A stretch of 47,668 nt of DNA from an uncultured Paracoccaceae bacterium (GCA_937927675.1 CALBSG010000042.1:1-47668), one strand, 5' to 3'; shown: positions 16,448-24,657, numbered from the stretch's first letter. Numbers and translations are program-made. The notes: generated by a model from the letters alone, not told the origin.

Positions 16448-17392
16448 TCAGCCGAAATAGGGCGCCAGATTGGCCCGCACCCGCGCCAAAGGCGTGTCGC
16501 CGGTCATGTCCGGTACAAACCGTTCGCCCGTGATCATCTCATAGGCGTCGATATAGACCTGCGAGGTTTGCGCGATCATCTCGGCCGGAATTTCAGGGAT
16601 CGCATCCTTGTAAGGGTCGCAGCGCGCGCCCACCCACGACCGGATGACGTCCTTGTCAAACGACGGAGGACGGGTGCCAGCCTCAAACGCGGCCTGATAT
16701 CCCGAGGCAATCCAATAGCGGCTGCTGTCGGGGGTGTGGATTTCGTCGGCAATCAGAATATTGCCAGCGGCGTCGGTGCCAAATTCGTATTTGGTATCGA
16801 CCAGGATCAAGCCGCGCTCCGCCGCCATCTTTTGGCCCCGAGCAAAGAGGGCCAGCGCGCGCGAAGAAACCTCGTCCCACTGCGCCTGCGTCAAAAGCCC
16901 CTGCGCCACGATCTCGGTTTCGGTCAAAGGCTCGTCATGGCCGCCGTCAAAGGCCTTGGAGGTTGGCGTGATGATGGCGGCAGGCAGCGCCTGATTGTCC
17001 CGCAGGCCATCGGGCAGCGTGTGGCCATACATGGTCCGCGCCCCGGCCTTGTACTGCGTCAGCACCGAGGTCGAGGTCGTCCCGGCCAGATAGCCCCGCA
17101 CCACAACCTCAACCGGCAGGATATCCAGCCGTTTGCCGATCACCACATTGGGATCTGGATAGGAAATCACATGGTTCGGGCAGATGTCCGCGGTGCGGTC
17201 GAACCACCACCGTGCGAGCTGGGTCAGAACCTGCCCCTTGTAGGGAATCGCCGCCAGAATACGGTCAAAGGCCGAGATGCGATCTGACGAGATCAGGATG
17301 CGGCTGCCATCTGGAAGATCATAGCAATCGCGGACCTTGCCGAAATAGGGGTTCGGCAGTTCGGGAATCCGGGCGTGGTCAAGAACGCGCAT
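16448..17392 (-). CDS. purC: Phosphoribosylaminoimidazole-succinocarboxamide synthase, long form
   Basis: 314 residues. Joins CAIR and aspartate using ATP in purine synthesis. Recognisable blocks are GKVRDCYDLPDG (18-29), SSDRISAFD (35-43), EVVVRGYLAGT, the Mg/ATP loop LILVDTKYEFG followed by ILIADEIHTPDSSRYW. At over 300 residues it matches the longer Ade1-like type rather than the ~240-residue bacterial PurC commonly found beside purS/purQ, so the genome may hold two. It sits at the 3' end of the SPFH/TelA cluster, 75 bases after it and on the same strand, without obvious functional link. Confidence 0.94.
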   Translation of the reverse strand: MRVLDHARIPELPNPYFGKVRDCYDLPDGSRILISSDRISAFDRILAAIPYKGQVLTQLARWWFDRTADICPNHVISYPDPNVVIGKRLDILPVEVVVRGYLAGTTSTSVLTQYKAGARTMYGHTLPDGLRDNQALPAAIITPTSKAFDGGHDEPLTETEIVAQGLLTQAQWDEVSSRALALFARGQKMAAERGLILVDTKYEFGTDAAGNILIADEIHTPDSSRYWIASGYQAAFEAGTRPPSFDKDVIRSWVGARCDPYKDAIPEIPAEMIAQTSQVYIDAYEMITGERFVPDMTGDTPLARVRANLAPYFG

Positions 17393-17467
17393 CAGGGGCC
17401 TCCGGCTCGGGGATGGGGCGCTATCGCGCGAGGGGGCGTCGATGTCAACCGCCCGGCGGCAGCGCGG

Positions 17468-18619
17468 TCAGTTCAACCAGTCGGGCAAGGCCGTGCTGGA
17501 GATGCCAAATGCCTCCGGGTCCGACAAAAAGACGCCCACGCCAATGACCACCGCCGCGGCAAGAACGGCGAAGCCGATCTTCCACCAACTGTAGGGGCGC
17601 TCGCCCTGCACCTCGCCAGTTTGGCCGTTGACCCAAAACCGATAGCTTTTGCCCGCGTATTTATAGGCCGCCGTCCAGACCGGCAGCAGCACATGCTTGA
17701 ATGTCTCGTCCCGATGGCGGGTGTTCACCTGCGTGATCCGTTGCTCATCACCGCCAATATCGCGGCGCACATCGTCTTCGATCACGCGGGCCATCTTTGC
17801 GCGGGCCGTGTGATGCCCGTCGGCCAGCGCGACGGTATAACCTTCGGCCTGAAACCCGGCGAGAAAGTCGGGCGCATAGGGTTCCAGCACTGTCAGATCC
17901 CAAGGCGTCAGATCATTGCCCAAACGTTCCGGCAGGCTGGTTGAGGCCATGACCAGCAGATCGTCGAAATCGCGTGCCACCGAACCCGCCGCCGGATACC
18001 AGCGGATCTTTCGCACTTGCTCTTGGCGCTGTTCGGACCGGCCGTTGACGTTCACCGTGACCATCCGCGTCTCGTAATAGGCCTCGCCGCGCTGTCCGGT
18101 GTAGGTGCTGGCCGTGGCGGCGTCGAAGGTCCAGAACGGCACATAAATGCCCGTCATGGCGCGGCCCTTGCGGGTGTATTCCAGCAAGCCGTTTGGCGCG
18201 AACCACAGGCTGCCAAGCCATTTGGTCAGCGCCTCGCGCGCCTGCGTTTCGGTCAGCGCAAAAGGCACCAAGGCCTGCGGTTTGATATGACGGCGCAGGC
18301 CCGTGTCCGCCACGACGGGGGTGGCGCAAAACGGGCATTCGCTGGCATGGCTGGCGCCTTGAAACTCCACCACCGCGCCGCAATTCGGGCAGGATGAGGC
18401 GCGCACTTCCTCAACCGCGTCGGTCGGCAGATCATCGGACAGCCCCTGCGCCAAAGGGATTTCCCCAAGCGCATGCGCCTTGCGGCGCGGCGCGACATTG
18501 GGGATGTCCTGCCGGTGGCCGCAGTGATCGCAGACCAGTTCGGTTTGGCCCGGCGCAAAGCGCAGGTCAGCCCCGCATTGCGCGCAAGGATAGCGATGGG
18601 CTTCGGCAACGGCCATCAT
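17468..18619 (-). CDS. Zinc-ribbon membrane protein of the SPFH/TelA cluster
   Basis: 383 residues. Two CxxC...CxxC zinc ribbons are visible: Cys12/15 with Cys30/33, and Cys77/80 with Cys95/98. A long middle region follows with IYVPFWTFDAATASTYTGQRG, and VLLPVWTAAYKYAGKSYRFWVNG lies before one transmembrane helix at about 348-365. Proteins of this design are often mislabelled primosomal protein N' or TFIIB-like; no helicase motif is present. The gene abuts the SPFH gene (its TAA is followed directly by ATG), and the same pairing is known in Bacillus ydj-type clusters. A partner role at the membrane with the SPFH protein is inferred. Either of two adjacent ATGs may start it. Confidence 0.8.
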   Translation of the reverse strand: MMAVAEAHRYPCAQCGADLRFAPGQTELVCDHCGHRQDIPNVAPRRKAHALGEIPLAQGLSDDLPTDAVEEVRASSCPNCGAVVEFQGASHASECPFCATPVVADTGLRRHIKPQALVPFALTETQAREALTKWLGSLWFAPNGLLEYTRKGRAMTGIYVPFWTFDAATASTYTGQRGEAYYETRMVTVNVNGRSEQRQEQVRKIRWYPAAGSVARDFDDLLVMASTSLPERLGNDLTPWDLTVLEPYAPDFLAGFQAEGYTVALADGHHTARAKMARVIEDDVRRDIGGDEQRITQVNTRHRDETFKHVLLPVWTAAYKYAGKSYRFWVNGQTGEVQGERPYSWWKIGFAVLAAAVVIGVGVFLSDPEAFGISSTALPDWLN

Positions 18620-19708
18620 TTACCCGGCGGGCGGGGGAGGGGGCGGGGTTTGCGCAAAAAGCCGGGCAAGTTCTGTCTCACCAGCGGCTTTCCAACCGTC
18701 CAGCCCTGCCGTCCAGACATGGCTGGTGCGGGTCAGGCTGCCCGATTGCGCCATGGTGGCCAGATCAGCTTCGGCGAACGGCCCTTTGGTTTCGCCGTTC
18801 ACGGCGATGTGCCAGAGCTTTGCCACCGGCGGGGGTGGGGGTGCTGGCGGCGGGGCGCTGGCCCCCCAAGGCCCGGCGTTCTGCGCCATTGCCGCCCCCA
18901 TGCCCGCAGCCATCCCGGCCCCCATCATCGCGCCTGCCCCCGAAGCTGGGTTCGCCATGCCCTCGGCGGCATTGAATTGCATGTATTTGTTCAGATCGCC
19001 CGCGATCCCGATCGAGGTGCGCTTGTCCAGCACCTTCTCGACCTCCTCGGGCAGGCTGATGTTTTCAATGTAGAACTCTGGGATCGTCAGGCCATAATCG
19101 GCAATTTTCGGGCCGATGGCCTGCGTCACGATGCGCCCTAGATCAGCGGTGTTGGCGGCCATGTCCAAAACCGGGATGTCCGATTTCGCCAAGACTTGGC
19201 TGACTTCCTGCAAAATCACATTGCGGATCTGAAAGCTGATCTCATCGGCGGTGAATTCACCATCCGTCCCGACGATCTCGGTCAGGAAGCGGCCCGGATC
19301 GGCAACCCGCATTGAATAGGTGCCAAAGGCCCGCAGCCGCACCGGGCCGAATTCCGGGTCGCGTGCCATGATCGGGTTCTTGGTGCCCCACTTCTGATCG
19401 TTGAAGCGGGTGGTGTTGACGAAATAGATCTCGGATTTGAACGGGCTGTCAAAGCCGTGGTCCCAATGCTGCAAGGTCGTCATGATCGGCATGTTGTTGG
19501 TTTCCAGCATGTAAAGGCCGGGACCAAAGACATCGGCCAACTGCCCCTCATGCACAAAAACCGCCGACTGCCCTTCGCGGACCGTCAGCTTGGCGCCGTA
19601 TTTGATCGCCTGCCCGCGCCGCTCGAACCGCCAGACCATGGTGTCGCGGGTGTCATCCAACCAAGAGATGACGTCGATGAATTCGCCTTTGAGAAAATCG
19701 AAAACCAT
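18620..19708 (-). CDS. SPFH-domain protein with C-terminal GYF_2 domain (YdjI/virion-core-like)
   Basis: 362 residues. Residues 1-245 form an SPFH/band-7-like domain of the YdjI type (VWRFERRGQAIKYGAKLTV, VFGPGLYMLETNNMPI, EIYFVNTTRF). A Gly/Ala/Met-rich linker (about 250-280) and a proline run (286-296) lead to a GYF_2 (DUF4339-like) domain at about 298-352 (LWHIAVNGETKGPFAEADL, VWTAGLDGWKAAGE), ending in six prolines. SPFH proteins assemble into membrane-associated scaffolds; GYF domains bind proline-rich peptides, so the protein might bind its own tails. It has no N-terminal transmembrane helix. It is followed directly by the zinc-ribbon gene and preceded by a 93-base gap. Confidence 0.88.
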   Translation of the reverse strand: MVFDFLKGEFIDVISWLDDTRDTMVWRFERRGQAIKYGAKLTVREGQSAVFVHEGQLADVFGPGLYMLETNNMPIMTTLQHWDHGFDSPFKSEIYFVNTTRFNDQKWGTKNPIMARDPEFGPVRLRAFGTYSMRVADPGRFLTEIVGTDGEFTADEISFQIRNVILQEVSQVLAKSDIPVLDMAANTADLGRIVTQAIGPKIADYGLTIPEFYIENISLPEEVEKVLDKRTSIGIAGDLNKYMQFNAAEGMANPASGAGAMMGAGMAAGMGAAMAQNAGPWGASAPPPAPPPPPVAKLWHIAVNGETKGPFAEADLATMAQSGSLTRTSHVWTAGLDGWKAAGETELARLFAQTPPPPPPAG

Positions 19709-19801
19709 GATGCAAACCTTTTTCTGGCGGGCGAAAAGCCTGCCCTTGCGCGCCCAACATAACGCCGGTCGTGGCGGTTAGAAATCTTTTTGCCGCGCCG
19801 C

Positions 19802-20746
19802 TTAACTGCCTCCGCCAACCAGTTTTGTGGCCAGATCATAGATGATCGGACGGGCCTCGGCCTCGGACATGCCGGGGCGCAGTGCCGGGTTGTAAAGAAT
19901 GCGCAGCATGTCTTCGTCCATGCGCGTCAGCAGCGCAAATTCCTCGTCATCGTTGAAGATCGACGGCCGCGCCCGCGGGCTGTCATTGGGCAGGCCAAGG
20001 CCCTGCGCCACTTCTTCATGGATGCAAGATAGGCGCAAAAGGTCGGGATGTTCGGCCCGAACCACAGCAAAGGCCCGGATATAGACGCCGCTTTGGCCGC
20101 GTGATTGCGCCAGAACCGCGCAATATGTCGATTGCGGCATCTGGGTCATGCCCGCCACATCGGACGCACCAAGCCCCGGCATCGCGGCCAACAGGTCAGG
20201 CCCAAGCGCACGGCGTTCATCTTCGGACACAAGATAGACAATGTAGTTCGGGTTGCCATCGTCCAGCCGGATCGAATGTCCCGTCACCTGCGCCAGCCGT
20301 GCCAGAAACGAGGCGATACGCGCCGTGTCGGTCGCGCGGACGTCGGCCGGAACCGAGTTTCCGAACCGCAGCCCCACCCGCACCGGGCCTTCCCAACGCC
20401 GCAGCGTGGTTGGCGTGCCGCCACTGGACACCCGCCCACCCGTACCGGGCACATATTCATCGCGCAGGGCAATCTGGATGAAGGTTTCTGCCAGCATCCG
20501 GTCGGTATAGGGCGTGTCCGCCCCACCGCCATCACTGCGCAACAGACCTTGTGACAGCAAGGCTTGCTGAACTTGGGAATAATAGGCGTGGGCGGCAGCG
20601 CTTTCCGGGCTGGGCTGCACAACGGCAGGCATGACCGGGGCGGGCGTCTCCAATGTCACCTGCTGCGGCGCAAGTGCGGGCGCGACGCAGGCCGCCATCA
20701 GTCCTGCGGCCAACCCGATCGTCAGATATGCCAGCCCGCGTGCCAT
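19802..20746 (-). CDS. DUF2927 lipoprotein with HEE motif
   Basis: 314 residues. The signal sequence ends in the lipobox LMAAC (Cys near residue 20), so an envelope lipoprotein is predicted. The mature part matches DUF2927: RWEGPVRVGLRFG, the GHSIRLDDGNPNYIVYLV segment and the C-terminal CIHEEVAQGLGLPND followed by ARPSIFNDDEEFALLTRMDE. The HEE-x-x-Q-x-LG helix resembles a degenerate zinc-metallopeptidase helix; activity is unproven. The TelA-like gene lies 3 bases upstream, so the two are co-transcribed, placing an exported lipoprotein inside the TelA/SPFH cluster. Confidence 0.85.
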   Translation of the reverse strand: MARGLAYLTIGLAAGLMAACVAPALAPQQVTLETPAPVMPAVVQPSPESAAAHAYYSQVQQALLSQGLLRSDGGGADTPYTDRMLAETFIQIALRDEYVPGTGGRVSSGGTPTTLRRWEGPVRVGLRFGNSVPADVRATDTARIASFLARLAQVTGHSIRLDDGNPNYIVYLVSEDERRALGPDLLAAMPGLGASDVAGMTQMPQSTYCAVLAQSRGQSGVYIRAFAVVRAEHPDLLRLSCIHEEVAQGLGLPNDSPRARPSIFNDDEEFALLTRMDEDMLRILYNPALRPGMSEAEARPIIYDLATKLVGGGS

Positions 20747-20749
20747 AGG

Positions 20750-21922
20750 TCAGACCTGACCTTCCGGTGCGGTTGCCCGCGCCTTCGCGGCAGACAGGGT
20801 GTCGCGCAACTCTTGTTCCATTTTGACCAGATCCCCTTCGGCGGCCGTGCGGCGCGCCTTGCCCGCATCTGCGATTTGCAGGCTTTCTTCGATGGTTGCA
20901 ATCAGCGATGCATTGGCCTGCTTTACAGCCTCAATGTCAAACACGCCGCGCTCCATCTCAGAGCGTACGACGCGATTGGTTTCGCGCAGGTTTTCGGCAT
21001 TTGCGGTCAACAGTTCATTCGTCAGGTCATTGGCCTCGCGAATCGCAACGGCGGCTTCCTGCGAGCGTTGGATGGTGACGGCCTGCGCCAGCTGAGTTTC
21101 CCACAGCGGCACCGTGTTCGCGAGGGTGGAGTTGATCTTGGTGATCAGCGATTTGTCGTTTTCTTGCACCAGCCGGATCGAGGGCAGCGACTGCATCGTC
21201 ACCTGCCGGGTCAGTTTCAGATCATGCACCCGGCGTTCCAGATCGTCACGGGCGGCGCGCAGGTCGCGCAACTCCTGTGCCAGCTTGACCTGATCTTCGG
21301 CCGGGGCCTTGGCAAGTTTGGCCTCTTGGGCAGGAATGTCGCGGGCATCCACCTCGGCCAGTTTGGCCTCGCCTGCGGCGATGTATAGCGCCAGCTCGTC
21401 ATAAAAGGTCAGGGTCTTTGCATAAAGGATATCCAGCGATTTGATATCCTTGAGCAAGCTATGCTCATGGCCCATCAGGGTTTCGGTGATCTTGTCGATC
21501 TGGCCCTGCACCTGTTCATAGCGGGCGACGAATTTGGCAAAGGGCGCGGCGCGGCCCATCAGCTTTTCCCACCAGCGCCGCTCGCGCCGGACGTCAAGTT
21601 CGGACACGGAAAACCCGCGCAGGGTGGTGACAATGTCGCGCAGGCTGTCGCCTGCCTGGCCGACATCCTTGTTGCGGACACCGGATAGCATCTCTTGGCT
21701 GATGACCTGCAATTCAGCCTGCGCCCCAGAGCCGAACGCGATGATCGACTGGGTGTTGCCCATGTCGATTTCTGCCATGCGCTTTTGGATCGCGGCGGCC
21801 TGATCGGGACTGGCGTCTTGAAGCGCGACCAGCGCCGCGCCGGGTTCTGGCAGGATCACGGCGGTGACCTTTTCAATCTCGTCAAGGGTCGAGGCGGCGG
21901 CAGACTGAATGGCAGAGGTCAT
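20750..21922 (-). CDS. TelA-family (toxic anion resistance) protein
   Basis: 390 residues, largely helical and coiled-coil. The TelA/KlaA/YaaN family pattern is seen in FGSGAQAELQVISQEML, LMGRAAPFAKFVARYEQVQG, LLKDIKSLDILYAKTLTFYDEL, LPSIRLVQENDKSLITKINS and VPLWETQLAQAVTI. Members are linked to tellurite and other anion or antimicrobial resistance by unknown means and probably act at the cytoplasmic face of the membrane. It follows the XpaC-like gene by 24 bases, the same order as xpaC-yaaN in Bacillus. Confidence 0.92.
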   Translation of the reverse strand: MTSAIQSAAASTLDEIEKVTAVILPEPGAALVALQDASPDQAAAIQKRMAEIDMGNTQSIIAFGSGAQAELQVISQEMLSGVRNKDVGQAGDSLRDIVTTLRGFSVSELDVRRERRWWEKLMGRAAPFAKFVARYEQVQGQIDKITETLMGHEHSLLKDIKSLDILYAKTLTFYDELALYIAAGEAKLAEVDARDIPAQEAKLAKAPAEDQVKLAQELRDLRAARDDLERRVHDLKLTRQVTMQSLPSIRLVQENDKSLITKINSTLANTVPLWETQLAQAVTIQRSQEAAVAIREANDLTNELLTANAENLRETNRVVRSEMERGVFDIEAVKQANASLIATIEESLQIADAGKARRTAAEGDLVKMEQELRDTLSAAKARATAPEGQV

Positions 21923-21946
21923 GGCAATCTCACTCGGAAAAAAGGG

Positions 21947-22813
21947 TCAAGTTTCATATTTCAACCGGTCCCGCAGGACCGAAATTTCAACATCAAGATC
22001 GGTGTGGCCATTGGCCAAAAGGGCCGTCGTGCGGGCGGCAAAGGTGGTTTCCAGATCGGTCAGCAGCGCCTCGTAATCGGCCCGCGCTTTTTGGTCGCGG
22101 TTCTGCGCGTAAAGATCGGCGAATTTCGCCGTCGCGTCCCGCGCGCCTTGCAGGTAGACCGACAGGAACTTGCGCGCGGCGGTTAAGTCGCCGGGGTCAC
22201 TTTCAACGCTGCGAAACAGACTGCGCGCCGTTTCGGCGAACTGCGCCACACGGGTTTCAAGCGACCGATCCCCCGCGCGCAGGATGGCATCTTTCATCGC
22301 CGCAAGATGCGCTTCGCCAGCATCCACGGCTTTTGCAATGCGGTCGGTCTGAAACGTGTCCAGCCCCTCGGTGCCCTTGTCACGCAACGGGTCCAGGCCA
22401 AAGCTTAGAAGGTGCAGCAACAGGCCAGCAGCGCCAAGGGCCGCCGCAGGGGCCGTTTCAGGATGATGGGCAAGACTGCCCAAGGCCAGCGCCACCCCCG
22501 TCAGTCCCGCGCCAAGGATCTTGCGGGGCAGGGCAGGGCGGCGGGCGATACTGCGGCTGGCAAAAGCCTCGGCGGCGCGAAGCCCCTCTCGGGTCAGCCA
22601 CGCCCCCGCCAGCAAGGCCCCGCCAGCCGCAAGCGACAGCAGGAGCTGCCGCGTGTCGCCCTGAAAGCCGGGGATCACCAGCGCAAAGGCGAACACCCCC
22701 AGAAGAATGGCCCGGCGCTGATCCCATGGGGTCGCGCCAGACCGATGCGGGCCGGCGGTCCCGGTCGCGCCGGTTTGGGGTGGGCTGAATTTGCCGCCAA
22801 AGCGCTGGGCCAT
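21947..22813 (-). CDS. XpaC-like membrane protein (5-bromo-4-chloroindolyl phosphate hydrolysis family)
   Basis: 288 residues. A polar N-terminus is followed by paired hydrophobic segments (about 35-75) and further ones near 100-137, then a soluble helical C-terminus (LDTFQTDRIAKAVDAGEAHL onwards, ending DVEISVLRDRLKYE). This fits the XpaC family, which commonly precedes telA. The family name reflects an old phenotype; the biochemical function is unknown. ATG at 22813 overlaps the stop of an upstream 27-codon gene (TGATG), so translation is coupled; GTG at 22816 is an alternative. Confidence 0.78.
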   Translation of the reverse strand: MAQRFGGKFSPPQTGATGTAGPHRSGATPWDQRRAILLGVFAFALVIPGFQGDTRQLLLSLAAGGALLAGAWLTREGLRAAEAFASRSIARRPALPRKILGAGLTGVALALGSLAHHPETAPAAALGAAGLLLHLLSFGLDPLRDKGTEGLDTFQTDRIAKAVDAGEAHLAAMKDAILRAGDRSLETRVAQFAETARSLFRSVESDPGDLTAARKFLSVYLQGARDATAKFADLYAQNRDQKARADYEALLTDLETTFAARTTALLANGHTDLDVEISVLRDRLKYET

Positions 22814-22896
22814 CACAGCCCCCCGCCAAAGCCGACGTAAAGCACGAGGCCAAGCAAGACCGCGAAGACCAAGGGGCGGAGCAGATTTTGCGACAT
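22813..22896 (-). CDS. 27-residue single-helix membrane peptide leading the XpaC-TelA operon
   Basis: A short open frame from ATG at 22896 to TGA at 22815-22813. After MSQNLLRP comes a continuous hydrophobic helix (LVFAVLLGLVLYVGFGGG) and a final Leu, so it would be an N-in single-pass membrane peptide. GAGGGGAGAAA lies about 11-20 bases upstream as a possible ribosome site. Its stop overlaps the XpaC-like ATG in TGATG, which argues for real translation and coupling. I know of no named family. It could be a subunit of the membrane complex or a leader that sets translation of the operon. Confidence 0.6.
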   Translation of the reverse strand: MSQNLLRPLVFAVLLGLVLYVGFGGGL

Positions 22897-23025
22897 GGTC
22901 GGCAGTTTCTCCCCTCGCAACCCCTAACCCAGCTGCAACAATAGACAGGCTTGGCGGCGACTATAGGCAAAGGGCTATCGCCCCGCCAGAGCCGCCGGCA
23001 GGAAATCGCCGGTTTTGCCGCAGGG

Positions 23026-24120
23026 TCAACCGCGCCGGGGTTTCGGTCCGGGCTTAGAGCCAGGTTTGCTGCCAGGGCGTGGGGCTGCGCGTCGGGCGTC
23101 ACCGCCCGCACGGGGCGCCGAGGGCGTGCGTGGCTTGGTGCTGCGCTCGTCGTTGCTCGGGCGTGGCGCGCTGCCTGCGGGGCGCGGTTTGCGTGGACCT
23201 TCCCCATCGCGGGGCGCGGGGGCGGGCTTGCGGGCGGCAGGTTTTCCCTCACGCTGGGCCGTCGCCTCGTCCCAGGCCTTGGCCAGCGCCTTGACCGCCT
23301 CGCCGGGGCGAACGCGACGGTTCACGGTGCGGGCGGGCTTGCGGGCTGCCGGATCTGGGGCATCCTTGCCGCCGCCTTCGCCCAGCTGTTCGCGCAGAAT
23401 TTTCTGACGCACTTCCTCTACCGCGCCGGGTTTCAATTCGCCCAGCCGGAAGGGGCCATAACTGACCCGGATCAGCCGGTTCACGGTCAGATCAATTGCG
23501 GCCATGGCACGGCGGATTTCGCGGTTCTTGCCTTCGCGCAGGCCGACAGTCAGCCAAGCATTTGCCCCTTGGTGGCGATCCAGCACCACGGACATCGGCT
23601 GGAACTTCTCGCCCTCAACCTCGATCCCCTTGCGCAGGGGTTCCAGATCGGGATCGGTCGGATTGCCGTTCACCCGCACCCGGTATTTGCGCAGCCAGCC
23701 GGTGGAGGGCAGCTCCAGCCGCCGCTTCAACTCGCCGTCATTGGTCAGCAGCAGAAGACCTTCGGAATTCAGGTCCAGCCGCCCGATAGACATCACGCGG
23801 GGCATGTCTTCGGGCAGGTGGTCAAAGACCGTATCGCGGCCCTTTTCATCCGAGGCCGAAGTCACCAACCCATCGGGTTTATAGTAAAGCCAGAGCCGCG
23901 CCGGTTCCAGCGCAGGCAGGGGGTGGCCGGAAATCGTGATCGTGTCCGCGTCCGTCACGTTCAACGCCGGCGACGTGATGATCTTGCCGTTGACCGTCAC
24001 TTCGCCCGCTTCGATCAGCCGTTCCGCCTCACGGCGCGAGGCGACGCCCCGGCGCGACAGCACCTTGGCGATGCGTTCGCCTTCAGGGCTGGCGGCTTTC
24101 GAGCTTGTGTTCTCGGCCAT
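23026..24120 (-). CDS. rluB: 23S rRNA pseudouridine synthase of the RsuA/RluB family
   Basis: 364 residues. An S4 RNA-binding domain (about 16-60) is followed by the pseudouridine synthase domain with catalytic Asp116 in GRLDLNSEGLLLLTNDG and the REGKNREIRR motif. RluB-type enzymes modify 23S rRNA helix 89 (U2605 in E. coli); exact target here is assumed. From about residue 258 the protein ends in a ~100-residue low-complexity tail rich in Lys, Arg, Pro and Gly, probably disordered RNA-binding. ATG at 24120 was chosen because it gives the normal S4 start; the frame stays open upstream but that part is divergent tadA sequence in antisense. Confidence 0.92.
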   Translation of the reverse strand: MAENTSSKAASPEGERIAKVLSRRGVASRREAERLIEAGEVTVNGKIITSPALNVTDADTITISGHPLPALEPARLWLYYKPDGLVTSASDEKGRDTVFDHLPEDMPRVMSIGRLDLNSEGLLLLTNDGELKRRLELPSTGWLRKYRVRVNGNPTDPDLEPLRKGIEVEGEKFQPMSVVLDRHQGANAWLTVGLREGKNREIRRAMAAIDLTVNRLIRVSYGPFRLGELKPGAVEEVRQKILREQLGEGGGKDAPDPAARKPARTVNRRVRPGEAVKALAKAWDEATAQREGKPAARKPAPAPRDGEGPRKPRPAGSAPRPSNDERSTKPRTPSAPRAGGDARRAAPRPGSKPGSKPGPKPRRG

Positions 24121-24145
24121 TTGGGGAAACCTTTGCGCGTGAGTG

Positions 24146-24205
24146 AAACGTCCGGGGGGCTTGTCCCTCGGGCCCCCTAGGGTATTTGAGCCAAGATGAA
24201 AGAGC
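24146..24205 (+). repeat. Possible Rhodobacterales interspersed element overlapping the tadA start
   Basis: GGGGGGCTTGTCCCTCGGGC is followed by CCCCCTAGGGTATTTGAGCC and AAGATGAAAG. From memory, intergenic copies of 'GGGTATTTgrgccAAGATGAA' preceded by a G/C-rich arm are frequent in Rhodobacteraceae genomes. Only one clear copy is present in this window, so repeat status rests on recollection. It covers the first ATG of tadA. Confidence 0.4.
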
Positions 24206-24657
24206 AACGTGGGTTCCGGTCCTATATGGAGGTCGCGCTGGAGGAGGCGCGGGCGGCGGGCGCGCGGGGCGAAGTGCCGGTCGGGGCCTGTGTGGTGATG
24301 GGCGGCGCCGTTGTCGCGCGGGCCGGAAATCGGACACGCGAGTTGAACGATCCCACAGCCCATGCCGAGGTGCTGGCGATTCGGGCAGCCTGTGCGGGGC
24401 TGGGGTCTGAACGGCTGGTCGGGGCCGATCTATATGTGACGCTGGAGCCTTGTCCGATGTGTGCGGCGGCGATTTCGGCTGCACGGGTGGCGCGGCTGTA
24501 TTATGGGGCGGCGGACCCGAAATCGGGTGGGGTCGCGGTGGGGGCGCGGGTGTTTAGTCACGCCCAATGCCACCATGTGCCAGAGGTCTATGACGGGATT
24601 TCCGCCGCCAACGCCGAGGCCTTGCTGAAAGATTTCTTCGCGGCCAAGCGTGGTTAG
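24196..24657 (+). CDS. tadA: tRNA-specific adenosine deaminase
   Basis: 153 residues. Deaminates A34 to inosine in tRNA-Arg(ACG). The zinc site is complete: His56-Ala-Glu58 (HAE, Glu58 the proton shuttle) and PCPMC with Cys86 and Cys89. The start is ambiguous: ATG at 24196 lies inside a possible interspersed repeat, and ATG at 24226 (MEVALEEARAAGARGEVPVG) gives a protein closer to usual family N-termini; neither has a clear ribosome site. It diverges from rluB and ends 4 bases into the convergent exporter gene. Confidence 0.95.
   Translation: MKEQRGFRSYMEVALEEARAAGARGEVPVGACVVMGGAVVARAGNRTRELNDPTAHAEVLAIRAACAGLGSERLVGADLYVTLEPCPMCAAAISAARVARLYYGAADPKSGGVAVGARVFSHAQCHHVPEVYDGISAANAEALLKDFFAAKRG

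Noticed and set aside
17468..18619. Primosomal protein N' (PriA helicase) identity for the zinc-ribbon gene
   Set aside because: No Walker or DEAD/H helicase motif is present; only CxxC ribbons and a C-terminal membrane helix, so that label would be a known misannotation.
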